From the NCBI GenBank assembly GCA_013285915.1, contig JABDGS010000004.1, forward strand, positions 1 through 64,000: a stretch of DNA of 64,000 nt, in the 5' to 3' direction. Numbering within the stretch: the stretch's first letter is position 1; every line of letters begins with the position of its first letter. This stretch comes from Bacteroidota bacterium. GTDB lineage: Bacteria; Bacteroidota; Bacteroidia; Chitinophagales; Chitinophagaceae. Below, one piece after another: positions 26,781-36,800 of this stretch. The translations under genes and the position numbers were made by a program. A model generated the notes under the pieces. The model saw only the letters and a program-made list of their open reading frames with translations. It was not told the origin of the DNA and ran no database searches.

Positions 26781-27560
26781 ATGGCACCACTGTTTTCATT
26801 CGATTCGCTGGTAAGCTTATTTACATTAACCATTCTTGAAATTGTTTTGGGAATTGATAATGTAATTTTTGTCTCCATTATCATGAATAAGATGCCCGAG
26901 GCCACCCAAAGGCTTAGTGCAAGAAGAATATGGATGTTTGCCGGCATTTGTATACGTGTTGGGTTATTGCTTTTATTAACCACGCTTGTAACCCATGGGG
27001 ATAAAGAGCTATTTGGTTTTGATTTTAATGCAAAGCACATAGGGTTTACGCTGCGTAATGTTATAATGTTTGGCGGTGGCCTGTTCCTGCTGTATAAAAC
27101 GGTTTCGGAAATACATGAGAAATTTGATCTTGAGAATGAGGCAGGCGGCGTTAAACCAAAAACCTCGTCTTTTGCAGCGTTGGTCGTACAGATAATATTG
27201 GTTGATACGGTTTTTTCTTTTGATAGTATCATCACCGCAGTGGGCCTTGCCAATCACGTTGAGGTAATGATGGTTGCTGTAGTGATAGCTATGATATTGA
27301 TGTTTTTCTTTTCCGAGAAAATATCTTCGTTCATTCATAAATACCCTTCACTAAAAATGCTGGCCCTGTCGTTTTTATTAATGGTTGGCTTTAGCTTGTT
27401 TTTTGAAGGGCTTGAACCTATACATGGCAGCCATATTGAGAAGGGCTACATCTACTTTGCCATGGCATTTTCCTTTGCGGTTGAATTATTAAACATACGC
27501 CTGCGTAAAAAAACCAAAGAGGCAAAGGCCAAGCAGGATATAGCGGGCAAAGGTGTATAA
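26781..27560 (+). CDS. TerC-family integral membrane protein
   Basis: A 259-residue protein with about seven membrane helices. LEIVLGIDNVIFVSI and the mirror-like VDTVFSFDSIITAVG carry the buried acidic residues typical of TerC/YkoY proteins. Members are linked to metal (Mn) handling and tellurite resistance; recent work on Bacillus TerC homologues supports Mn export to exported enzymes. It follows pyrD by 20 bases and ends 4 bases from the converging kinase gene. Confidence 0.9.
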   Translation: MAPLFSFDSLVSLFTLTILEIVLGIDNVIFVSIIMNKMPEATQRLSARRIWMFAGICIRVGLLLLLTTLVTHGDKELFGFDFNAKHIGFTLRNVIMFGGGLFLLYKTVSEIHEKFDLENEAGGVKPKTSSFAALVVQIILVDTVFSFDSIITAVGLANHVEVMMVAVVIAMILMFFFSEKISSFIHKYPSLKMLALSFLLMVGFSLFFEGLEPIHGSHIEKGYIYFAMAFSFAVELLNIRLRKKTKEAKAKQDIAGKGV

Positions 27561-27564
27561 TTGC

Positions 27565-28731
27565 TTAAGTAAGCTTTATATGTATGCACGTACCCTTACC
27601 TACTTCGCTGTCAATAAACATTTCGCTTTTTATTTTACGCAAAAAGTCTTTTATAAGCATAAGGCCAAGGCCGGTGCCGCCTTCATTATGCGTTCCTGCG
27701 GTTGAAGTCACCTGTCCCTGTGTGCGTAATGTTTCAATCTGGGCTTTTGTCATACCGGTGCCTGTGTCGCACACACTAATGGTTTGGCGGTTGTTTTTTA
27801 TAGTTATAGTGCCATCGTCGGTAAACTTGTTGGCATTGGTTATCAGGTTGCGCAAAATAAAACTCAGGCTGTTCTCATCAATTTTGGTGAAGATATTTTC
27901 GCTGGTTTCATTCTTTATCGTATTCTTCTTATCCTCAATATTTAAGGTTAGCCCTTTAATGCAACCATCTGTGATGGCATGCAGTGGTAAAGGCCTTATT
28001 TCGCCGGTGTGGCCGGTAAGGTTTAACCTGCCCCATTCTGCCAGGTTGCTAACCATGCTTATGGTATTATCAACCTGTTCACTGGCCATTTTTAAAAATT
28101 TCTCTTCATCATCACCTTTTATAAAACCCATTTCCTTCATCTGAAGGATGTTTTTTACTGATGCAAGCGGGTTGCGCACATCATGCCCTATAATGGAGAT
28201 GATCTTGTTCTTTACATTGGTAAGCTCATTCAGTTCCCGCACTTTTACCCGCAATTCTATGATACGCATCACCTGCCGGGCCAATGTTTCAAGGCTTTCA
28301 AGTTGGCCTTCATCAAGGTGGCGGGGTACTGTATCAATAACGCATAAGGTGCCTATTTTATAACCGCGTTGCGTTACCAGTGGCATGCCTGCGTAGAAAC
28401 GTATATTGGGGGTTTCAGTTACCAGCGGGTTATCAAAAAAACGCTCATCGTCAAGCGCGTTTGGTATTTCCATAATAGTATCACCCATTATTGCATGCCC
28501 GCAAAATGACACACTGCGCGGCGTTTCAGCTCCAAGGTTACCTGTTTTTGCTTTAAACCACTGCCGCTGCGAATCAAGCAGTGTTACAACAGACATAGGG
28601 GCGTTGCATATTTTAGATGCAATACGCACTATTTCATCAAATTCTTCTTCATAAGGGGTGTCTAATAACTCAAGATTGTACAATTCCTGCAGTCTTATTT
28701 CTTCATTTGCAGGTAAAGGCGCTGCTACCAT
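27565..28731 (-). CDS. GAF-domain sensor histidine kinase
   Basis: A 388-residue soluble kinase. Residues about 20-165 form a GAF domain of the type found in Bacteroidota hybrid sensors (SVVTLLDSQRQWFKAKTGN, SFCGHAIMGD, FYAGMPLVTQRGYKIGTLCV). His183 in IIGHDVRNPLASVKN is the phosphorylation site. The ATPase domain has NLITNANKFT and GGTGLGLMLIKDFL. No membrane span, so it senses a cytoplasmic cue. No response regulator lies next to it. Confidence 0.92.
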   Translation of the reverse strand: MVAAPLPANEEIRLQELYNLELLDTPYEEEFDEIVRIASKICNAPMSVVTLLDSQRQWFKAKTGNLGAETPRSVSFCGHAIMGDTIMEIPNALDDERFFDNPLVTETPNIRFYAGMPLVTQRGYKIGTLCVIDTVPRHLDEGQLESLETLARQVMRIIELRVKVRELNELTNVKNKIISIIGHDVRNPLASVKNILQMKEMGFIKGDDEEKFLKMASEQVDNTISMVSNLAEWGRLNLTGHTGEIRPLPLHAITDGCIKGLTLNIEDKKNTIKNETSENIFTKIDENSLSFILRNLITNANKFTDDGTITIKNNRQTISVCDTGTGMTKAQIETLRTQGQVTSTAGTHNEGGTGLGLMLIKDFLRKIKSEMFIDSEVGKGTCIHIKLT

Positions 28732-28956
28732 AAGCTAAAGTATTTCTCCGTTTTTAATTTGCTGACACATTTCTTCAACAGGGTACAAAGATAGTTAATA
28801 GTCAATGTGTTATATAGCGCTGGCTATTATTGAAGCACTTTTAAAAACCGTGCCTTAATTTAATAACAAATTATAGCGAAGGGGCTATATCCGGGAGTTT
28901 TAAGATAGATGGATTACAAATATATATAAAAATGGTTGTTGATATTTAGCACAACT

Positions 28957-29658
28957 CTAAAACTTTGTCATTTCAGCGTAAATCTCGTTAGGACCGATAA
29001 AAACATCAATAGCACCGACAGGATCTTCTATTGCTGCAAGCCTTAATGCAGTACCTGGCCGTAGTTTTTTATGTAAGGTTTTCTTTTTTTCGTGGTCTTT
29101 ATCGTCACTCTCATAGCTGCTGATGGTTGTATGTACCGTAAGCATCTGGCTGGTTACATCATACTCCTGATCAACATGCAAAATATGGTTTGTATCGGGC
29201 GTATTTTTCTCCACAAATATTAAACTTGTGCTTGCCAATAAATAACATTTAAGCTGTTTATTAAACTGGTAAGTTGAACTGTTTGCACCATGGGAAAATG
29301 AATGCGAAACAATTAGCTGCAAACCACTAGTTTGTACTTGCGGGCCCCTGCCATCAATCTCGTATGCAGCCGAGCTATCAATAATTATAAGTGTATTGTT
29401 TTTTCTGGCAAGTACAAATATTTTCCTGCTGCCCTGCTCTTCATCAGTACTCGTGGGGGCTGTTATTATTTCGTTTATCCCGTCGCCGTCAAGATCAATT
29501 TCATCAAGTGCACTATACAAATTATACGGCGGCGCAGTGTCCCGTTCAATTTTATATTCTGGTCCGATTATTTTATTAATGGAGTCTACCAAGGCAAGGC
29601 TTTGCCCTTTGGAACAAAAACACAATAAAAGGCTAATACAAACAATAAGGGTTTTCAT
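28957..29658 (-). CDS. exported protein with EF-hand/FG-GAP-like Ca loop
   Basis: A 233-residue protein with an N-terminal signal peptide ending CSKGQ. Residues 50-62 contain DEIDLDGDGINEI, a calcium-binding loop of the kind found in FG-GAP and VCBS repeat proteins. The rest is beta-rich without a recognisable domain. It begins 15 bases after the DUF5686 gene ends, on the same strand, which suggests co-expression. Function unknown. Confidence 0.65.
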   Translation of the reverse strand: MKTLIVCISLLLCFCSKGQSLALVDSINKIIGPEYKIERDTAPPYNLYSALDEIDLDGDGINEIITAPTSTDEEQGSRKIFVLARKNNTLIIIDSSAAYEIDGRGPQVQTSGLQLIVSHSFSHGANSSTYQFNKQLKCYLLASTSLIFVEKNTPDTNHILHVDQEYDVTSQMLTVHTTISSYESDDKDHEKKKTLHKKLRPGTALRLAAIEDPVGAIDVFIGPNEIYAEMTKF

Positions 29659-29673
29659 GTTACTGTTTACTTT

Positions 29674-32172
29674 TTACAACGCCAGCCTAAACCCAAAAAA
29701 TACGCCAAAACGCTGTATGGCAGCCGGTGGCAATGGTTGCGGCAGCACACGCCACACAAAATCTATCCTGAACAATTTGAATATATTGTCTATACCCGTA
29801 CCTACCTCAAGATACATCTTTCCGTTTAGCGAGCTGAACGGATAATTACCCACAAAATTCAGTTGTTTATTGGCATCGCTTAAATCGCCCACCACACCTT
29901 TGGCTTCCCATAACTGGCGCAGCTTTAATTTACGCGTAAGCTTTATAAAACGAAACAGGCCACTGCCCACGTTATGCTCAATATTAAAGCCTGCATAACG
30001 GTCAGTTATAAATTCAAACCGGTTCATCAGGTTAAAGCTGTAGTTACTGTAATAATTAAACTCGTTGCCCGGCTGTATATCAAGCAACTGGTATGGCAGC
30101 GCACCTTTGCCAAAAACCTTACCCGCAAACACATTATAGCTTAACGTACCGTAAGGGGTTATATTTAAAAAGTCGCTGATAATAATATCGGCTTTATTGT
30201 AATCGTAACCACCGTTTAATACCCCTTTAAAACCATGCGAATATTTAACCTCTACAATAGGGTAGTCGCTGCCAAGGCTGTAACGGTCAAAGTTTTCGGC
30301 GTAAGTATGCTCCTCATAAGCATAACGCAGCCTTACCGATGTTTCAAAACTGGTAAGCGGGTCACCATTACCAACCGAAGGGAACAACGATTTCGTTGGC
30401 AGGTTAAGCAACGGCGTATACTTCCTGTTATCGGCTGTAATACCCAGGCCAAAGCCGTGATAGTTCTCTTTATAAAAATCGAGCTTTGCCTCATCAACAC
30501 GCTGGTACTTGAAAGGTACATTTTTGCGAAACAGGTATGCCAGCAGGTTATCTGAGCCTAACTGGCCGGTATACAATGCGCCGTTATCAAGGTCGTGCTT
30601 GAAAGAGAGGTTTATATAACTCCACGGTGCGCGGCTAAACTGGTATTCGCCTTCAATTTTGCCTTTTAGTGCATTATCGCCAGTGCCATAGGCCGCATAC
30701 CCGTGAAAGTACCAGTGCTTGCTAAAATCACGGTTTGTTGATACATCAAACCTGAAACGTATGTTTTCCCAATAGTTGGCGGATATCCAGTTATACCATG
30801 GGCCAATACGGAAATTGCCAATGTCTTTTACACCGGTGCCAATAAAATTTACAAGGTTGCGGGCGTGTATGTAGGTTTTGTTCTTTTCCAGTGTGTCAAG
30901 CACTTTATATACGGTTTGCTCATCTTTATTCAACGGTTCATGCCTGTGTGCCTGCCAGAATGAATCGGGCAGGTTGCCCTTATCGGGCAGCAGAACAATA
31001 TCTTCGGGCGATTTGCTCTTCGCCAGCTCGCGCGTAACCGAGGTATCGTTTATGACGACATTTCTGTATGTAGCTGTTTTTCGTCCTTTAAATGCAATGT
31101 TCGACTTTGTACCCAGCGGGGAAAAATCGGCCACAAACTTATCCTTGTATAAAAACCAGGTAGTATCGTTCACCAGTTTATACTCCTGGATGATTGACAT
31201 GCCAGTAATAAAATTAAGATTAGCATCGAGGCTGGGGCGCAGGGTAACTTTTTGTATAGCAAAGCTGGTATCATTCACCCAGCAATCACCTTCAAATGTA
31301 CTTTGCCCTACGTGTTTGGCGGTAAAGCTAAAATGCACCAGCCGCTTTTTATTAAGGTACTGGGTATCAAGCAGCTTAAAGTTGTAAAAGTTGTCGCCGT
31401 TGGTGCTGAAAGGGCCTACAAAGTCCCTGTTAAAAACGGGGATGGTGTTATCGTATACGTTTACGTTTTGATAAGTACCACCCAATTGCTTCATCAAACT
31501 CTCATTATCAATGCCATTAGTAATACTGGCCTTTATCACCTCGCGGGTGCGTACCGGGTTTTTCTCATAGTAATAATCAGATAGCGTTTCTATCAGGTAA
31601 ACCGGTAAAAAAGGGTCTTTTTCGCTGGTGCTGTCAACATACTGCAGTATAAAGTCAAATGGTTTTAAAATCTTAACCTTGCCCAGCTTTTCTTTATTCA
31701 CCTTATCAATATCCACTTCCAGTTTGTTGTATATCTCGTAGCTGAAGTTGTTAAACTTCCTGCGGTCATTAATGGGCTTATGAGCCATTATCTTGCGCCA
31801 AAACCATAATGCTCGGTTGTATTTGGCTTTTACAGTTGCGTTGTGCTGCGGTGGTAATACTTCAAGGTAAAAAGTGTGGGTTACAGTATCCTGGTTATAG
31901 GCAAAAGCAATATCTACAATTTTATAGCCTACGCTGCTTAGTTCCAGCGTATCACCAACGGGCCAGTTATTTAACCTTAGCTCAAACTTACCCAGCGAGT
32001 CAGTTAAGGCGCCCCTGCCATTTATTTTAAAAACAGCCGATGCAAAAGGTATCGGCTCGTCGCTTTGCTTGTCTAAAATAACGCCTTTCAGTACTTTTTC
32101 CTGCCCAAAGGCGGTAAAACATTGCGCTGCTAAAACAAACCCTGCTAATAACAAGTTCCTTAACATTCTCAT
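29674..32172 (-). CDS. DUF5686 outer membrane protein with carboxypeptidase-regulatory-like domain
   Basis: An 832-residue outer membrane protein. ATG 32172 was preferred to a GTG two codons upstream. Signal peptide ends AFGQ. Residues about 25-105 are a CarboxypepD_reg-like beta-sandwich (VLKGVILDKQSDEPIPFASA, GALTDSLGKFEL) and the remainder is the DUF5686 family: a helical stretch (NRALWFWRKIMAHKPINDRR) and a long C-terminal barrel ending FGFRLAL, with Leu rather than the usual aromatic residue last. Members resemble TonB-dependent receptors without a plug; export role unknown. Confidence 0.9.
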   Translation of the reverse strand: MRMLRNLLLAGFVLAAQCFTAFGQEKVLKGVILDKQSDEPIPFASAVFKINGRGALTDSLGKFELRLNNWPVGDTLELSSVGYKIVDIAFAYNQDTVTHTFYLEVLPPQHNATVKAKYNRALWFWRKIMAHKPINDRRKFNNFSYEIYNKLEVDIDKVNKEKLGKVKILKPFDFILQYVDSTSEKDPFLPVYLIETLSDYYYEKNPVRTREVIKASITNGIDNESLMKQLGGTYQNVNVYDNTIPVFNRDFVGPFSTNGDNFYNFKLLDTQYLNKKRLVHFSFTAKHVGQSTFEGDCWVNDTSFAIQKVTLRPSLDANLNFITGMSIIQEYKLVNDTTWFLYKDKFVADFSPLGTKSNIAFKGRKTATYRNVVINDTSVTRELAKSKSPEDIVLLPDKGNLPDSFWQAHRHEPLNKDEQTVYKVLDTLEKNKTYIHARNLVNFIGTGVKDIGNFRIGPWYNWISANYWENIRFRFDVSTNRDFSKHWYFHGYAAYGTGDNALKGKIEGEYQFSRAPWSYINLSFKHDLDNGALYTGQLGSDNLLAYLFRKNVPFKYQRVDEAKLDFYKENYHGFGLGITADNRKYTPLLNLPTKSLFPSVGNGDPLTSFETSVRLRYAYEEHTYAENFDRYSLGSDYPIVEVKYSHGFKGVLNGGYDYNKADIIISDFLNITPYGTLSYNVFAGKVFGKGALPYQLLDIQPGNEFNYYSNYSFNLMNRFEFITDRYAGFNIEHNVGSGLFRFIKLTRKLKLRQLWEAKGVVGDLSDANKQLNFVGNYPFSSLNGKMYLEVGTGIDNIFKLFRIDFVWRVLPQPLPPAAIQRFGVFFGFRLAL

Positions 32173-32265
32173 AATCACTATTAATTAATCATCTTTGTAA
32201 TACGTATATACGGCAAGATGTTTACAGCATTCCCCAAAAATATTAACAATCGGCGAGATTAAGTT

Positions 32266-32295
32266 TTGCTCAGTCCTTATAAGAAGTTAATTTTG
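32266..32295 (+). promoter_or_regulatory. candidate promoter of carB C-half gene
   Basis: TTG (32266-32268), 19 bases, TAATTTTG (32288-32295): a full match to the Bacteroidota -33/-7 pattern. The predicted transcript starts near 32302, about 13 bases before the ATG at 32315. Confidence 0.6.
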
Positions 32296-32314
32296 CCGAA
32301 TTTGCAACTTAATA

Positions 32315-33511
32315 ATGAGTACTACAACACTTTCTTCCAACGAGTCTATTCCATCCAAGAAAAAAAAGATCATTGTTTTAGGCAGCGGCCCCAACAGAAT
32401 TGGGCAGGGCATTGAGTTTGATTATTGCTGCGTGCACGGCCTGTTAGCCATAAAAGAGTGTGGTTATGAAGCGATAATGGTTAACTGCAACCCCGAAACA
32501 GTGAGCACCGATTTTGATATGGCCGACAAGCTGTATTTTGAACCGGTTTACTGGGAACACCTGTGGGAGATAATTGAGCTTGAAAAACCCGATGGCGTTA
32601 TAGTACAGCTTGGCGGGCAAACGGCTTTAAAACTTGCGCGTAAGCTTACCAAAAAAGGCATACCCATTATAGGCACCTCTTTCGACAATATGGATATTGC
32701 CGAAGACCGTGGCCGTTTTAGCGATATGCTGAAGGAACTTAAAATACCTTACCCTGAATACGGTACTGCTTTTACTGCTGATGAAGCTATTGAGGTGGCA
32801 AAAAAAGTAGGCTTCCCTGTTCTTGTACGCCCCAGCTATGTGTTGGGTGGGCAAAGAATGAGAATTGTAATTAATGATGATGAATTAGAGAAAGCGGTGG
32901 TGAGCTTGCTGAAGCATATACCTGACAATAAGATTTTGATTGACCATTTTCTTGACCGTTGCCAGGAAGCAGAGATTGACGGCATTTTTGATGGCGACGA
33001 TTTTCACGTAATGGGTGTGATGGAGCATATTGAACCCGCAGGTATACACAGCGGCGACAGTAACGCGGTATTGCCGGCCTTTAACCTTACCCCGCTGGTA
33101 GTTACCACTATGGAATATTACGCGGAGAAAATTGCAAGGGCATTAGACATTCGCGGGTTGATAAACATACAATTTGCCATTAAAAACGATAAGGTGTATG
33201 TAATTGAGGCCAACCCCCGCGCCAGCCGCACAACGCCGTTTATTGCAAAGGCCTACCAAATACCTTACCTTAATATTGCTACCAAAGTAATGCTGGGCGC
33301 CGCAAAGCTTAAGGACTTTACGATGGAGAAAAACATGCAGGGTTTTGCAATAAAAGAGCCAGTGTTTAGCTTTAATAAATTTCCCAATGTAAATAAAGAG
33401 CTTGGCCCTGAAATGAAGAGTACGGGTGAGGCCATACGCTTTATAAAAGACCTGCGCGACCCATACTTTAGAACGCTTTATAAAGAGAAGAGCATGTATT
33501 TGAGCAAGTGA
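32315..33511 (+). CDS. carB: carbamoyl-phosphate synthase large subunit, C-terminal half (split carB)
   Basis: A 398-residue protein equal to the second synthetase half of CarB (about residues 550-935 of the E. coli enzyme). After a 16-residue Ser/Lys-rich start comes KIIVLGSGPNRIGQGIEFDY, then NCNPETVSTDFD, GGQTALKLARKL, the ATP-grasp VRPSYVLGGQRM, IEANPRASRTTPF, and the closing FPNVNKELGPEMKSTGEA. This half phosphorylates carbamate to carbamoyl phosphate for arginine and pyrimidines. The allosteric MGS domain is absent. It has its own promoter and start, and the base before it is not coding for the N-half, so carB is split and the other half lies outside the window. A GATTG repeat starts 3 bases after the stop. 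Confidence 0.9.
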   Translation: MSTTTLSSNESIPSKKKKIIVLGSGPNRIGQGIEFDYCCVHGLLAIKECGYEAIMVNCNPETVSTDFDMADKLYFEPVYWEHLWEIIELEKPDGVIVQLGGQTALKLARKLTKKGIPIIGTSFDNMDIAEDRGRFSDMLKELKIPYPEYGTAFTADEAIEVAKKVGFPVLVRPSYVLGGQRMRIVINDDELEKAVVSLLKHIPDNKILIDHFLDRCQEAEIDGIFDGDDFHVMGVMEHIEPAGIHSGDSNAVLPAFNLTPLVVTTMEYYAEKIARALDIRGLINIQFAIKNDKVYVIEANPRASRTTPFIAKAYQIPYLNIATKVMLGAAKLKDFTMEKNMQGFAIKEPVFSFNKFPNVNKELGPEMKSTGEAIRFIKDLRDPYFRTLYKEKSMYLSK

Positions 33512-33514
33512 TGT

Positions 33515-33535
33515 GATTGCGGATTGCAGATTGTG
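33515..33535. repeat. heptamer array GATTGCG-GATTGCA-GATTGTG
   Basis: Three 7-base units directly after the carB stop codon. The remaining 200 bases up to the response regulator hold only a weak hairpin (GCCCG at 33620 with CGGGC at 33636). Confidence 0.7.
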
Positions 33536-33734
33536 ATGCAATATATTAGGACATGTTTAGGCGTGCCTTTTTTATGGACTGCTACTAACGATGCGCTAAT
33601 ACCCTAGAAGTAAAATCCTGCCCGAACGGCAAGACCGGGCGACTTTGCAGCGATATGATTGTGCTGGCACTTTTACTGCGGTAATCAAATAATGCTAACT
33701 TAAGGCATATACATTTAGGGGGGCAGTGTTGTTT

Positions 33735-34427
33735 TTACCCCACCACAAACCTATATCCCACGCCTTTTATGGTAAGTATTTCAACTGCATCGTCGGCTTT
33801 AAGGTAGCTACGGAGTTTTGTAATGTATACATCTAAATTGCGGCTGTTGAAGAAGGAATCGTTGCCCCAAATAACCTGCAAAATATCCCTGCGGTCAATA
33901 ATGTTATTGCGGTTTTGCCAAAGGTATTTAAGCAGTTCGCTTTCGCGGTAAGACAGCTTCTTTTCCTCCGCTTCAAACACCAGCACTTGCCTGTTAAGGT
34001 GAAAGATATATTTACCTACGTTTATAAAGTCAGCCGTTATTTGTGCGGGCCCGGCATCTTTTTTTACACGCAGCGCGTTTTCAATACGCACTATCAGCTC
34101 CTCCATACTAAATGGCTTGCGTATATAATCATTTCCGCCTGTTCTAAAGCCTTTTACAAGATCTTCTGTTTGTGTTTTTGCTGTAAGAAAAATAATAGGC
34201 ACATCATCATTTATCAGCCTTATATCTTCTGCAACTTCAAAGCCGTTGCGGTTGGGCATCATAACATCAAGCACGCAAATATCAGGTTGCTCTTCTTTAA
34301 AAGCATCCAGCACTGCTGCGCCGTTTGTTTCCATTACCACCTCAAATCCGCGCCCCTCAAGCGTTTCCTTCACTATTTTACCCAAAAACACCTCGTCTTC
34401 TGTGTATAGTATCTTTATCCTGCTCAT
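33735..34427 (-). CDS. OmpR-family response regulator, RprY-like
   Basis: A 230-residue regulator. Receiver domain: Glu10-Asp11, phosphoacceptor Asp54 in VLDVMMPNR, the Thr in FLTAKT, Lys in YIRKPF. The C-terminal winged helix (about 130-230) has LSYRESELLKYLWQN, FFNSRNLDVYITKLRSYL and GVGYRFVVG. Similarity and partner resemble Bacteroides RprY/RprX. The kinase stop overlaps its start by 4 bases. Confidence 0.94.
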   Translation of the reverse strand: MSRIKILYTEDEVFLGKIVKETLEGRGFEVVMETNGAAVLDAFKEEQPDICVLDVMMPNRNGFEVAEDIRLINDDVPIIFLTAKTQTEDLVKGFRTGGNDYIRKPFSMEELIVRIENALRVKKDAGPAQITADFINVGKYIFHLNRQVLVFEAEEKKLSYRESELLKYLWQNRNNIIDRRDILQVIWGNDSFFNSRNLDVYITKLRSYLKADDAVEILTIKGVGYRFVVG

Positions 34428-35920
34428 GTTACGGGTAGTTTAATAATAAATGTGCTGCCCTTACCTTCTGTGCTTTCAACACTAATGGTGCCCCCATGCT
34501 TCAGCACAATATGGTGTACATAGCTTAAGCCAAGCCCATAACCTTTTATATTATGATGATCGCCCGACGGCACCCTGAAAAATTTTTCAAATATCTTATC
34601 CTTGTACGCAGGTGAAATACCAATGCCGTTATCAGATACCGCCATAATAATAAAGTCGCCGTCCCGTGTTAAATGCACTGTTATTGCCGGTTTTTCTTTG
34701 CTATATTTTAGGGCGTTATCAATTAGGTTATATAATACGCTGGTTATATGCAGCTTATCGGCTTTAAGTACAAAGTCGCTGCCATCTTTAGTAAGCTGTA
34801 TGTATGCACCTGCCTTTTCAAGCTGCAGCTTAAGGCCTGCTATAACTTCGGCGGCAAGCTGGTGCAGGTCAATATTTTCTTTATTCAGTTCAATCTCTTT
34901 ATTCTCAAACATGCTTAGCTTAAGCACTTTATCAACCAGCATGCTCAGGCGCTGCAGCTCAAGTGCAGATATATCAAGATACTCTCTTGTTCGCTCGGGG
35001 TTTTGCAGGGCATTAAAGTTGCGCAAAGCTTCAATAGCAACATTAACCGTTGCTATGGGTGTTTTTAGCTCGTGCGTTATATTGCTTATAAATTCATTTT
35101 TAAGCAACGCAAGCTTTTGTTGCGCGCGCAGGTTGCGGTATAAAAACACAAACGATGCAATGGTAAATGCAATAAGCACCAGCCCTATAAGCATGGGTAA
35201 CTTAAGCCTGTTTAGTATATAACCATAAGCGCTGCCAAATGTAGCCTGGTAGGCATAAGCGCCTGAAAGCCCCACAAATATAAAATTGGTTTTAAGCTCA
35301 TCCGGGTTACTATCTTTTACCACATCTTTCTCCTTACCCGTTATCATTTGTATGGTGTAAGGCACAGTAATACCAGCATTGGCAAGTTCCTTTTTATAGG
35401 CTGAATCAATTTGCTTTATGTTTAACGGCTTATTTATGGCAACAGGGTTACCCGAATAATATTTTATAACTTTTTCAGTATCGCCACCCGGCAACTGCAG
35501 GTTACTTTGCAGGGTATTGATATGCCTGATAAAACTGTCTTTGATGGTATGCAGCGTATCGTGCCGCACATTGGCTTCAACTGATACAGTAAACTGGCCG
35601 CCGCCGTTAAGTTTAACTGTTTTGTGCACCGGGCCACTGCCTATGTTGCCTTTAACACTGTCAATAAGGTCAAACAAAAAAAGGTTATCAGGCAGGTGGC
35701 TGCCAAAAAAAGTGGTGTCATTTCTAAACCTGCTTACCTGCAGTTTATACATAACATCTCTAAAAGCTACATCTGTTTCTTTTTTCAACCCATCCCATTC
35801 TTCCCTGTACAATTTTTTTATCCAATACACCTGGAAACCTGCAATAAGCACAATTGTGCTTATCATTAATACCCTGGACAATGCCAGGCGGTTTACCTTA
35901 ATTGTAACTGTATTAGCCAT
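34424..35920 (-). CDS. sensor histidine kinase, RprX-like
   Basis: A 498-residue membrane kinase with helices near residues 13-32 and 235-260 framing a periplasmic domain of about 200 residues. HisKA: EFISNITHELKTPIATVNV with the phosphorylated His. ATPase: NLIDNALKYS, VSDNGIGISP, GYGLGLSYVHHIV. It forms an operon with the regulator downstream through a 4-base overlap. The periplasmic domain is not of a type I recognise. Confidence 0.94.
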   Translation of the reverse strand: MANTVTIKVNRLALSRVLMISTIVLIAGFQVYWIKKLYREEWDGLKKETDVAFRDVMYKLQVSRFRNDTTFFGSHLPDNLFLFDLIDSVKGNIGSGPVHKTVKLNGGGQFTVSVEANVRHDTLHTIKDSFIRHINTLQSNLQLPGGDTEKVIKYYSGNPVAINKPLNIKQIDSAYKKELANAGITVPYTIQMITGKEKDVVKDSNPDELKTNFIFVGLSGAYAYQATFGSAYGYILNRLKLPMLIGLVLIAFTIASFVFLYRNLRAQQKLALLKNEFISNITHELKTPIATVNVAIEALRNFNALQNPERTREYLDISALELQRLSMLVDKVLKLSMFENKEIELNKENIDLHQLAAEVIAGLKLQLEKAGAYIQLTKDGSDFVLKADKLHITSVLYNLIDNALKYSKEKPAITVHLTRDGDFIIMAVSDNGIGISPAYKDKIFEKFFRVPSGDHHNIKGYGLGLSYVHHIVLKHGGTISVESTEGKGSTFIIKLPVT

Positions 35921-36041
35921 GCAGGCAACAAAAGTATGTAATGCTGCCGTAGCCGCGCCACGCCATTAACCTTAATTAACCTTATAACAAGTTTTGTTAA
36001 CTGCCGCGCACAATAGTTTTACGCCATAAACATTTGAACAA

Positions 36042-36779
36042 ATGAAAAAATACGCGATGCTTATTGCAGCTTTTGCCGGTGCAGTAGGCCTGCATGCACA
36101 AACAAAAGAAGGCACAATAGTATATGAACGCAAGATTGATGCTCACCGCATGATGCAGGATGAGCAAATGAAAGCCATGGTTCCGCAATTTCAAACAGCC
36201 AATTATGAGCTGTATTTTAAAGACACTGTATCGGTGTACAAGCCCGCACCAAAAGATGATGCACCAGACCCTTTTGAAAGCAATAACGGCGGTGCACATG
36301 TTGTAATGAGGTTTAGTGGCCCCGGCGACGACGGCGCTTTGTACAAAAACTTTAGCAGCGGCAAACTGTTGCAGGAAAATACGCTGGAAGAAAAAAAATA
36401 TATAATAACAGACACCCTTAAGCCACAGGGATGGAAGCTTGCTGACGAAACAAAAACTGTTTTAAACCATACGTGTAAAAAGGCTACCATGACCACCGAA
36501 CGCGGTAGTAAAGTGGTTGCATGGTATACTGAAGATATACCCGTGCCTGCAGGGCCAGACAGGTTTACAGGCTTGCCGGGCACCGTGTTGCTTGTTGATA
36601 TTGACAGCAGCAGGATTGTATTTGCAGCAAAAGAAATAAAAACATCTGCCGATGCAAAAGAATTAAAAGCTCCGTCTGGCGGTAAGCTGCTAACCCGCGC
36701 GGATTACGATAAAAAGCTGGATGAACTATTAGGGCCGGCCGATGCACAGGGCCGAAGAATTATAAAGAGGGATAATTAA
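36042..36779 (+). CDS. GLPGLI-family exported protein
   Basis: A 245-residue exported protein with signal peptide ending GLHAQ. It starts EGTIVYERKIDAHRM after cleavage, as GLPGLI-family proteins do, and carries the name-giving motif as FTGLPGTVLLVD. TCKKATMTTERGSKVVAWYT is the conserved central strand pair. The family is widespread in Bacteroidota and often lies next to TonB-dependent receptors or two-component genes; function is unknown. A terminator follows. Confidence 0.88.
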   Translation: MKKYAMLIAAFAGAVGLHAQTKEGTIVYERKIDAHRMMQDEQMKAMVPQFQTANYELYFKDTVSVYKPAPKDDAPDPFESNNGGAHVVMRFSGPGDDGALYKNFSSGKLLQENTLEEKKYIITDTLKPQGWKLADETKTVLNHTCKKATMTTERGSKVVAWYTEDIPVPAGPDRFTGLPGTVLLVDIDSSRIVFAAKEIKTSADAKELKAPSGGKLLTRADYDKKLDELLGPADAQGRRIIKRDN

Positions 36780-36800
36780 TGTGCGTGTATATATCTAAGC

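Noticed and set aside
32315-33511. carB C-half as a broken pseudogene
   Set aside because: It has a full promoter match, an own start, an intact ATP-grasp region and an end that fits MGS-less CarB, so a split gene is the better reading.
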